This document shows positions 8,869 through 15,694 of a stretch of DNA of 64,000 nt, piece after piece; position 1 is the stretch's first letter, and each line of letters begins with the position of its first letter. The notes below the pieces were generated by a model, which saw only the letters and a list, made by a program, of their open reading frames with translations, had not been told where the DNA came from and ran no database searches. The DNA lies in assembly GCF_039545035.1 (NCBI RefSeq), contig NZ_BAABRO010000003.1, forward strand, positions 558,001 to 622,000. The letters run 5' to 3'. The position numbers and the translations under genes were made by a program. The stretch is from Novipirellula caenicola (GTDB lineage: Bacteria > Planctomycetota > Planctomycetia > Pirellulales > Pirellulaceae).

Positions 8869-9546
8869 TTACTCGCTGCGGCGAGGCCGATACAGATCCA
8901 ATGTCTCGCGACCGGCAAGCCCGGCGTACAGGTTGACAATTTCCTGGCGCCCCCGTTTTAGGTCTTCGGCAAGGTCGCCCGTGGACGATTGGCCAATCCG
9001 GAAAAAGTAGTCTGCCGGAAGCGAGAATTCCAATGCAATTTCCTCGGAATTGCCAATCGCCAAGATCACGGCTTCCACATCGAGGGGATCCGCTTGGCCA
9101 TACACGCTGGTCAATTCCAGCCGGAAATCGGGAGGGATCGGATCGTCGTCTTCGGAATCCTCTTCGTCGAGTTCGACTGGGACCGTCGAGATTTTCGTCA
9201 CGCGTGACGGGCAGCGAAGTCGGCCTTCGAGCAGGTCCCCTGCGACAATTCCCTTCAAGGCTTTTTCGACCCAATCCTCGTACGTCATCGGCAAGGTTTG
9301 CGGAAGCAGTTCGGGGTCTTGCGCGTGCAAAGCGGAAACCGCCAGCGGCGATAAACACTCGTGCGGCATGATCGGCAGCGGCGATGCATAGTGCACCCGC
9401 TGTGAATGCCCCACGCCGGCCGCTTCGATCAAAGTCACGTTATAGCCAAGGAATCGGCCATACAACGCCGCTTCGACGCCAAGCGGCCCCGCCCCAACAA
9501 TTGCAATACTGCCAGGCGGATCAAGAGTCGCAGTTTCAGAGCTCAT
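8869..9546 (-). CDS. Rossmann-fold FAD/NAD-binding protein
   Basis: The protein has 225 residues from the start at 9546 (MSSETATLD); an upstream start at 9576 is possible. The N-terminal dinucleotide-binding motif GAGPLGVEAALYGRFLGYNVTLIEA, near residue 20, is intact. Only this first domain of a flavoprotein reductase is obvious; the second nucleotide-binding domain is missing, and an acidic insert DEEDSEDDD lies near residue 140. It could be a cut-down oxidoreductase or a binding protein. It follows a glycine-oxidase-like gene on the same strand after a 66-base gap holding a hairpin. No specific function can be given. Confidence 0.7.
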   Translation of the reverse strand: MSSETATLDPPGSIAIVGAGPLGVEAALYGRFLGYNVTLIEAAGVGHSQRVHYASPLPIMPHECLSPLAVSALHAQDPELLPQTLPMTYEDWVEKALKGIVAGDLLEGRLRCPSRVTKISTVPVELDEEDSEDDDPIPPDFRLELTSVYGQADPLDVEAVILAIGNSEEIALEFSLPADYFFRIGQSSTGDLAEDLKRGRQEIVNLYAGLAGRETLDLYRPRRSE

Positions 9547-9563
9547 ATAAAGAATCTCGAGTA

Positions 9564-9587
9564 ACAAAGGTGTCACGCACCTTTTGT
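9564..9587. repeat. intergenic hairpin (possible terminator)
   Basis: ACAAAGGTG and CACCTTTTGT pair around TCACG with one bulged base. The hairpin lies between two minus-strand genes, just after the stop of the FAD oxidoreductase gene. Its minus-strand right arm ends CACCTTTGTT, a weak U-rich tail, so partial termination is possible. A related sequence, AAGGTGTCGGACCCCTTTTG, overlaps the gene end near 9630. Confidence 0.35.
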
Positions 9588-9612
9588 GGGAAGGAAGGTT
9601 TTTTGGGTTTGC

Positions 9613-10770
9613 CTAGGTCGACTTGAAGGTGTCGGACCCCTTTTGTTGTTGCTTGCCGACCCGGAAGGGTTGCAGATCGATCGTTGGCGTTTGGCCGGTG
9701 ATTACGTCGGCGAGACAGACCGCAGTGGCGGGCGAGAAATGGATGCCGCTGCGATAATGACCCGATGCCACGTACAGACAAGGCTGATCGGGGACGCGGC
9801 CAATCATCGGAAACCCGTCGAACGTCAATGGACGTAGCCCTGCGCACTTTTGCACCGTCGCAGCCGAGGCTAGCTCAGGGACCAAGTCGACAGCGAACCG
9901 GCGAAGCGTTTCGATCATGTCGTCAGTGGTCGTTTTGTCAAAGCCGACTTCTTCTTCGCACGATCCGATCAACGTCCGTCCATCATCACGACACAGCACG
10001 TAACGATTGCCGATGTTGATGACCGAGCGAAGCAGAGGACGTTCCGTTTTGACGACTAAAATTTGGCCTCGAATCGGAATCAAGCTGTGCGTCAGTCGCA
10101 ATTCCGGCGATACCAGTCCTGTCCAGGATCCGCCACAAACGATCACCATGTCACTGTCGATCCAGCCCTCGGCGGTTTGCACTGCCGCCGAGGTTTCGTC
10201 GTTGCGGACATCCAGTACCGCAGTTTGCTGCGAAACCGTGACTCCGGCGGCAAGACACGCTTGGTGTAATGCGTCGATGTAAAGCGGCGAGTCGATTTGG
10301 TATTCATCGGGCACCCACCATGGCTGGGTGTCAGGATGCTGCGAAAGCCACCTAGCGAGTGCGGGTTCATTCGCTTGCAGCGAATCGATTGTGCCCCGTT
10401 CGCACTGGATCTGCATCTCGCTCCAGTAATCGGACATCCCCAGCATCACCGCTTTTTCGCCCGCGGAACTGGCCAAGTACCAGCCACCACAGCGACGCAG
10501 TCCAATGTCGATTCCTGTGATCTGTTTGAGTTGCTCGGCCCACTCGGGAAACAATCGATGACTTAGCCCGCGGAGCTGGTCCAGCGGATCGGTGGCGCGA
10601 TCGAGATTAGCGGGCGGCAGAATGCCACCGGCAATCGTCGACGTGCTTTCGGCAATCCGGCGTTGCTCGAGCACTCGCGATTGGATGCCTCGCTTGGAAA
10701 GTTCCCAGGCCAGGCTGAGTCCGATCGCACCGCCGCCGACGATGGTTGCGGTGGTAGTGGCGGGCATCAT
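9613..10770 (-). CDS. FAD-dependent oxidoreductase (glycine oxidase ThiO-like)
   Basis: This 385-residue DAO-family flavoenzyme has the FAD-binding motif IVGGGAIGLSLAWELSKRG at its N-terminus, ARS-type GG contact EQRRIAESTSTIAGGILPP, and the C-terminal GLRPLTFDGFPMIGRVPDQPCLYVASGHYRSGI signature of glycine oxidases such as ThiO, which make the dehydroglycine needed for thiazole synthesis. The start at 10770 overlaps the upstream stop as ATGA, which points to coupled translation with the glycosyltransferase gene. No other thiamine gene is nearby, so a role in another amine oxidation is equally open. Confidence 0.8.
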   Translation of the reverse strand: MMPATTTATIVGGGAIGLSLAWELSKRGIQSRVLEQRRIAESTSTIAGGILPPANLDRATDPLDQLRGLSHRLFPEWAEQLKQITGIDIGLRRCGGWYLASSAGEKAVMLGMSDYWSEMQIQCERGTIDSLQANEPALARWLSQHPDTQPWWVPDEYQIDSPLYIDALHQACLAAGVTVSQQTAVLDVRNDETSAAVQTAEGWIDSDMVIVCGGSWTGLVSPELRLTHSLIPIRGQILVVKTERPLLRSVINIGNRYVLCRDDGRTLIGSCEEEVGFDKTTTDDMIETLRRFAVDLVPELASAATVQKCAGLRPLTFDGFPMIGRVPDQPCLYVASGHYRSGIHFSPATAVCLADVITGQTPTIDLQPFRVGKQQQKGSDTFKST

Positions 10771-11492
10771 GACGCTGGATTTTGGCTCAGAATGGTGTCG
10801 ATCCGATCTGCAAATTCGGCAAGCGATCGGTTTCGTGCTCGGGATTCGTTTAAATGATCGCGTAAGCGGTCGAGACACTCGATCGTATCAATATCTTCAT
10901 TTTGGGGAAGCACCGCCAGCGATAATCGAGTCTCCTCGGCGCGTTGTTTCGTGATCGCAAACACGTCACTTGAACTCCATGGCATCTCCTGAAACAGTCG
11001 CTCGAATCGGTCCAACCAAGGGCCTCGCAACCCAATCAGGTAGTAGCCACCATCGATCGCCGGGCCCACGACGATATCGTGAGATTCGAGCTGTTTTGCC
11101 GCGTTGGCAATGTCGGACGCGCCAAGCAGGGGGCAATCGGCCCCAATCAAGATGACACGCGAAGTAGACGTATCGCGTGACGCTGTGCCCAGCTGGGTTC
11201 GAAAGAACCGTGACATTCGGTCCCCCAGATCACCGTCGCCTTGAGGAGTGATCTGCCAGTCGGCGGATCCCAGTTCCTCGCGAACCCACGTCGTGGCAGA
11301 GTCGGGAGCGATCGAAAGGACGCGGCGATCTCGCACCGCGGCTAACCGGTTGCACAAATGCAGCACAAATTCGCGGTGGATTTCGGCTGCTGCCTTCATG
11401 CCGATGGATTGCCCCAACCGTGTCTTGACGCTTCCTGGGGTCCAGTATTTCGCCATGATCCCCAACGTCAGTTCGGAAGCGGGATGTGGCAT
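10767..11492 (-). CDS. GT-A glycosyltransferase, TIGR04282/COG3222 family
   Basis: The product has 241 residues. The N-terminal LGIMAKYWTPGSVKTRLGQSIG and the central LIGADCPLLGASDI, followed by VVGPAIDGGYYLIGL, are the hallmarks of the TIGR04282 family, described as a transferase associated with selenodomain/radical SAM proteins and now often called arsenosugar biosynthesis glycosyltransferase. The fold resembles CofC/MobA nucleotidyltransferases. It starts a two-gene unit with the FAD oxidoreductase. No radical SAM ArsS gene is seen in the window, although an ArsM-like methyltransferase lies about 12.5 kb away on the other strand. The actual substrate is unknown. Confidence 0.78.
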   Translation of the reverse strand: MPHPASELTLGIMAKYWTPGSVKTRLGQSIGMKAAAEIHREFVLHLCNRLAAVRDRRVLSIAPDSATTWVREELGSADWQITPQGDGDLGDRMSRFFRTQLGTASRDTSTSRVILIGADCPLLGASDIANAAKQLESHDIVVGPAIDGGYYLIGLRGPWLDRFERLFQEMPWSSSDVFAITKQRAEETRLSLAVLPQNEDIDTIECLDRLRDHLNESRARNRSLAEFADRIDTILSQNPAS

Positions 11493-12024
11493 TTTGGTTG
11501 GGTCGATGGCAAAGAGGGGGTGAAGAGACGTTCGCGGTGTCGACGAACAGGATAGACGAAAGGGAGTGCCGCGTTAAACCAGGGGCGGCGGATATTGCCA
11601 TGTAGCGGCTCAGCGAGGCGTACCGGTGGGATCACGACCGTTGGGCGGTCGCGGTTGTTTTCGCCGCGACCAAATCTCATCTCGCTACGTGACTTCTGCT
11701 CTGCCTCGATAGCGGATCTTGGCAAAATCAAATGTCTTCGCCGGATGGGGGGGGTGTTGTCGGGCTGGCACGTCGCCGCCCACTTTACCGATCCGGCGGT
11801 TTCCGGTTTCAGTATAGCGAAGTTCGCTTTGCGGTAGGTAAATGCCCCTAGTTTGGTTGTTTGCGTGGTTTGTGGCGTGTTTAACGGTTTTTCGGATTTT
11901 TCCGATTATTAAGTTGACTGGTCCCCCCGGATGGTAGAGACTCACGCGTTCTTAACGGGCTTGCTTGATGAATCTTCATCAAGTGCTCAGGTATTTCTCC
12001 CTTCTAGAGATGAGAGTTGAGACA
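11493..12024. other. intergenic region upstream of the Lys-Ser repeat gene
   Basis: This gap of 532 bases lies between divergent genes (glycosyltransferase on minus, repeat protein on plus) and should contain both promoters. Notable are a run of eight G near 11750 and a 20-base palindrome at 11964-11983. Short open frames here show no start signals or protein character. No RNA gene was recognised. Confidence 0.5.
11964..11983. promoter_or_regulatory. 20-base palindrome before the repeat gene
   Basis: CTTGATGAA and TTCATCAAG are perfect inverted repeats of 9 bases separated by TC. The element ends 41 bases before the favoured start of the Lys-Ser repeat gene. It could be a repressor operator overlapping the promoter or a hairpin in the 5' leader; no T-run follows, so it is not a terminator. 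Confidence 0.45.
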
Positions 12025-12291
12025 ATGAAAAAGTTCAAACTGGAACGTCTTGAAGAACGAATCGCGCCGAGCAAGATTTCCTACGGTGGCGGGGGCTCCG
12101 GTAGCAAAAGCGGGTCTGGGAGCAAGAGCGGCTCGGGATCGAAGAGCAAATCGAAATCGAAGAGCAAGTCCAAGTCCAAGTCCAAGTCCAAGTCCAAGTC
12201 GAAGTCGAAGAGCAAATCGAAGTCGAAGTCCAAGTCTAAGAGTAAATCGAAGAGCAAGTCCAAGTCGGGATCCAAGAGCAAGAGCAAGTAG
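12025..12291 (+). CDS. Lys-Ser repeat protein with LEERIAPS N-terminus
   Basis: An 88-residue protein of unusual design. Residues 1-16, MKKFKLERLEERIAPS, carry the LE(E/D)RIAPS motif often seen at the start of planctomycete surface or secreted proteins. A Gly patch (about 21-24) and Ser-Gly-Lys spacer (25-39) lead into about 21 uninterrupted Lys-Ser dipeptides (40-81) and a GSKSKSK tail. It is extremely basic and should be disordered. The start at 12025 is chosen to begin at the motif; an in-frame ATG at 12010 is possible. There is no classical signal peptide. Its neighbours are a DGHHR-motif protein and a PqqD-M50-HlyD exporter, which makes it a candidate exported substrate. Its function is unknown; cell attachment, polyanion binding or silaffin-like mineral binding are speculation. 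Confidence 0.7.
   Translation: MKKFKLERLEERIAPSKISYGGGGSGSKSGSGSKSGSGSKSKSKSKSKSKSKSKSKSKSKSKSKSKSKSKSKSKSKSKSKSGSKSKSK
12142..12267 (+). repeat. hexanucleotide repeat encoding (Lys-Ser)21
   Basis: Twenty-one six-base units of AAG/AAA plus TCC/TCG/AGC/TCT/AGT lie in frame. The longest pure block is AAGTCC repeated six times, near 12168-12203. Serine codons switch between the TCN and AGY families, so the peptide repeat is older than the pure DNA block or is kept by selection at protein level. Unit gain or loss keeps the frame. Confidence 0.9.
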
Positions 12292-12586
12292 ATGGCGAGG
12301 CAAGGCCCTGGAGACTAGCATGAATGCATCACGCAGCCCTGTTGGTTTGTCTCTGAGCCTTGCCATCTAAAAAATTTGCCATCTCGTTGCTGTTTCAAGG
12401 CCTTGCTGTCGGAAAGGTTTGTTGTTGGTCGGAAACGACCTGTCATTTTCAGCGGGGCCTGTCTTTTTCAACCGGGAGGACAGTGAGTTGCGTATTTGCT
12501 TCGTCCTCCCAGTTTGTGTTCAATAGTGGATGATCTCGCGTGCGATGGAGCGTCGTCCCACTTACTTCTTCAGCGGTGAGCAGACA

Positions 12587-13051
12587 ATGGGCCAAAAGAA
12601 AGGCAAAAAAGCCAAGCAGCGGAAATCAATCGAGTGTTCACGCTGCACTCGCGAAGGAGAAGCATTCTACTGCTTCAAAAAAAACTACGTGTTTGACGTC
12701 GATATGGCGAGGGCGTTTGTCAGTGACGGTCGCGAATCGATCGAGCTTGAACCCGAAGATGTCAACTATTCGGTTGACCGCGTGGAGATCAACCAAGGGC
12801 ATCTAGCGCATGTCGATCCTAGCATTCCCGGGATTGTCGCTCATTTGTACTACCCTGCGGACGATGGGACCCTGGTGCACGCGCACCGGTTGATTGATGG
12901 GCATCATCGCGCCAGCCGTTGTCGCCAGGATAAGATGCCGTTTTATGTTTATGTGTTGAGCGAGGAAGAGAGTATCGCGACCCTGATCCGGTCGCCCAAA
13001 GGGTCCACTCCGGAGCATCTTGTTGGTGCAAAAGTTCCCGTTTTGGATTGA
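12587..13051 (+). CDS. DGHHR-motif (ParB-like) protein with Cys motif
   Basis: The protein has 154 residues from the start at 12587, which has GGTGAG about 8 bases upstream; a longer frame opens at 12530. It begins with a Lys-rich tail, then CSRC with a third Cys (Cys17, Cys20, Cys29), which may bind a metal. The C-terminal half has AHRLIDGHHRASRC (Asp104 to Arg108) followed by PFYVYVLSEEE, resembling the core of the ParB/sulfiredoxin-like fold, where DGHHR or DGNHR binds nucleotide. No DNA-binding helix-turn-helix follows. It lies 55 bases before the exporter gene in the same direction, so the two are probably co-expressed. A role in modifying or handling the exported product is inference. 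Confidence 0.65.
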   Translation: MGQKKGKKAKQRKSIECSRCTREGEAFYCFKKNYVFDVDMARAFVSDGRESIELEPEDVNYSVDRVEINQGHLAHVDPSIPGIVAHLYYPADDGTLVHAHRLIDGHHRASRCRQDKMPFYVYVLSEEESIATLIRSPKGSTPEHLVGAKVPVLD

Positions 13052-13105
13052 TGACTTGCTTGGCCCGAATGCCATTGTCCACAAGCTCGGTGTCAACTCC
13101 GTCCC

Positions 13106-15547
13106 ATGTCTACCGAAACTCCCGTCGCTACTGAGATCCCGCCTTCTCTGAGTGACGATATACGCATGTCGACGCCGGATCGGGACGGGATCCGGGTGAT
13201 CAAGAATCGACGCAAGAATCGTTACATGCGATTGGGGCCGCAGGAATCATTCCTGTTGTCGATGCTTGACGGCAAAACGACGTATGGGGAAGCCGCGTCG
13301 CGGTTCGAGTCCAATTTTCACGAGCCGATTTCGCTCGATGAATTTGGTGACTTTATCGCGTTGGCCAAAAGCGAAGGGTTGCTTCGCAGCACATCCTCTT
13401 CGAAGTCGACGTCCGAGCGAGATACCCCTAAGACGCTCGGGGAACTCTATCGCCACTGTGTCAAGGCAGCCAGAAAACAGAGTCTGCTCTTTTTTCGCGT
13501 CAAACTGTTTGATCCCAACGAAACGCTGAATTGGTTAGAGCCCAAGACGCGATGGTTGTTCAGCCCCGTGTTGTTTGTGATCGCGTTATGTTGCGGGATG
13601 GTTGCATTGGGGACGGTGTGGATTCAACGCGAATTGTTTGTCCAACAATTCGCAGCCAACTTTGGTTGGCAAGCCTTTGTGGTGGCTTGGGGCACCACGA
13701 TTCTAATCACGATCTGTCATGAATATGGTCATGGGTTGGCCTGCAAACGCTACGGCGGCGATGTCCACGAGATGGGGGCGTTGTCGATTTTTTTCACCCC
13801 CTGCTTCTACTGCAACGTTTCGGACGCATGGTTGTTGCCGAATCGTTGGCAGCGATTGTTGATTAGCATGGCGGGAACCTATGTCGATTTTTTGGTGTGG
13901 ATTGTCGCGGTGGCGGTGTGGCGAGTGACGACGCCCGATGCGGCGCTGAACTTTGCGGCATGGGTGATCGTGTCGGCGTGCGGGTTGCGAGTTGCATTTA
14001 ATTTAAATCCGTTGATGCGTTTGGATGGTTATTATGCACTGTGCGATTTGCTGCATACCCATAACTTGCGTCGTCGGGCTCGCAAGCGTTTTGTTGGGTA
14101 CTCGCGGTGGTTTTTATGGGGCGGCGAAAAACCAGAACCAAGTACCGAACATACGATGTTAATGGTGTATGGGGCGGGAAATTGGGTCTTTACCGTCGGC
14201 TTTTTGGGGCTGATGAGCTTCCAAGCCTCGGTGTACCTGCAATCGATGATGGGCATCGGCGGGGTCGTGGCCGCGTTGGGTTTCTTTTCGTTGACGACGA
14301 AAAGCTATTTCAAAGGAACACTCGGAGAGAATTTCAGTACGATGTTTCGTTCACGTAAACTCCGCGTTTTCTCGGGACTGGCGATCTTCGCTGGCGTCTT
14401 GGCCATTCCCATTCACGATCGTGCGGGCGGCGAATTCCATGTTCGTCCGGTGGTTCGCCGCGAGGTGCGGGCGCCGATCGCCGGTTTCTTACGCGAAATC
14501 AACGCGGACGAAGGCGATACGGTGGCGGCCGATTCGTTGTTAGCGATGATCGAGGTGCCGGAATTGATCAGCAATATCGCTCGCAAGAAAGCGGAAATCG
14601 CCGAATCCGAAGCGCTGCTGCGACGGCTGAACTGTGGACCTCGCGTCGAGCAGATCCGCGATCAACAAGAACGGATCGAGCGGGCGAAACATTGGAAAGA
14701 GTTGGCTGAAAGCGATCTTAAACGGGCGCGGCAGAGTTTGGTTCAAGAGTTGGCGGCGTTGGAATTGACGGTCCAGCGCGCCAATGCGCAAGTCAAATAT
14801 CGCAGCGAAATCCTTGCTCAGATGCAATCGCTGCACGATCGAGGTGGATTGGCGGGACAGCAATTGTTGACACATCAAAAGAACCATCAAGACGCTGTCC
14901 TCGATGCGAACCAGGCGGTGGCCGAAATGCGAGCTCGCGAGGCGGAAGGGGTGATTCGTTTCGAAGGCGAATTGGCACGACGCGAGAAAGAGCTCGCTGA
15001 TGCCGTCGGAGCACTAACGCTGCTCGAGGCGGGTTCGCGGCTTGAAGACATCGATGCCGAAAAAGCACATCTGCAGCGGCTCAATGAAGAACTAAAGCAT
15101 CTACTGCATCAACAATCGCAGCAGCTTGTGAAATGTCCTGTCGGCGGCACGATCATCACGCCCCGGTTAAAGGAAAAGGTGGGCGTGTTCGTCGAACGCG
15201 GCATGCCACTTTGTGTGATCGAGGATCTTCATCAGCTTGAAGCGGAGATTTCCGTTTCCGAAAAGGACGCTCGCGTGTTGGTCGCCGGGCATCCGATCAC
15301 GCTAAAACCCCGTTCGCTTCCGTTCACCAGCATCCCTGCGACCGTCGATCGTATCGCCCCGGCGGCTCAATCGCTTGTTCCCAACGCACCTCGCACAGTG
15401 ACCGTGTATTGTGTGGTCGATAACCGCGACGGCATGCTGCGAACCGGGATGACCGGATTTGGACGGATTCGATCCGAACGGCAACCGCTGGGGATCTTGC
15501 TGTTTCAAGCCGGCGCACGATTGGTCCGCAGTGAATTCATGTGGTAA
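13106..15547 (+). CDS. PqqD-M50 protease-HlyD fusion exporter
   Basis: This 813-residue membrane protein joins three modules. Residues about 25-95 resemble a PqqD-like winged-helix domain (RYMRLGPQESFLLSMLDGKTT). A polytopic M50 site-2-protease-like domain (about 145-400) has zinc ligands in HEYGHG (His205, Glu206, His209) and NPLMRLDGYYAL (Asp307), plus a CFYC pair. After one more membrane helix (about 415-432), a HlyD-type periplasmic adaptor (about 445-813) shows a lipoyl half-motif VRAPIAGFLREINADEGDTV, a long coiled coil and the second half near 680. Related proteins, annotated as putative peptide zinc metalloproteases, accompany secreted peptide systems. It probably processes and exports a peptide, perhaps the Lys-Ser protein, with the nearby TolC homologue as outer-membrane exit. 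Confidence 0.83.
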   Translation: MSTETPVATEIPPSLSDDIRMSTPDRDGIRVIKNRRKNRYMRLGPQESFLLSMLDGKTTYGEAASRFESNFHEPISLDEFGDFIALAKSEGLLRSTSSSKSTSERDTPKTLGELYRHCVKAARKQSLLFFRVKLFDPNETLNWLEPKTRWLFSPVLFVIALCCGMVALGTVWIQRELFVQQFAANFGWQAFVVAWGTTILITICHEYGHGLACKRYGGDVHEMGALSIFFTPCFYCNVSDAWLLPNRWQRLLISMAGTYVDFLVWIVAVAVWRVTTPDAALNFAAWVIVSACGLRVAFNLNPLMRLDGYYALCDLLHTHNLRRRARKRFVGYSRWFLWGGEKPEPSTEHTMLMVYGAGNWVFTVGFLGLMSFQASVYLQSMMGIGGVVAALGFFSLTTKSYFKGTLGENFSTMFRSRKLRVFSGLAIFAGVLAIPIHDRAGGEFHVRPVVRREVRAPIAGFLREINADEGDTVAADSLLAMIEVPELISNIARKKAEIAESEALLRRLNCGPRVEQIRDQQERIERAKHWKELAESDLKRARQSLVQELAALELTVQRANAQVKYRSEILAQMQSLHDRGGLAGQQLLTHQKNHQDAVLDANQAVAEMRAREAEGVIRFEGELARREKELADAVGALTLLEAGSRLEDIDAEKAHLQRLNEELKHLLHQQSQQLVKCPVGGTIITPRLKEKVGVFVERGMPLCVIEDLHQLEAEISVSEKDARVLVAGHPITLKPRSLPFTSIPATVDRIAPAAQSLVPNAPRTVTVYCVVDNRDGMLRTGMTGFGRIRSERQPLGILLFQAGARLVRSEFMW

Positions 15548-15640
15548 CACGGTACCGACCGATGATCGGTATTCGTGATCAGGGTCGAGGCCGCGTCTGC
15601 GGTTTAGCATTGAGCTGCGTTTCAGCGGTGAGCTGCGATA

Positions 15641-15694
15641 CAGGGTTGGGTTGCGATTCAGGGTTGGGTTGCGATTCAGGGTTGGGTTGCGATT
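15641..15694. repeat. three 18-bp tandem repeats at the tolC stop
   Basis: The unit CAGGGTTGGGTTGCGATT occurs three times without change (15641, 15659, 15677). A degenerate copy precedes it at 15623, and another at 15695 lies inside the final codons of the convergent TolC-like gene, whose TGA stop sits on the junction. Unit length is six codons, and each unit repeats the stop. Confidence 0.85.

Noticed and set aside
12110-12290. CRISPR-like repeat structure
   Set aside because: The repeat is a continuous in-frame Lys-Ser hexamer without spacers, and no cas gene is near.
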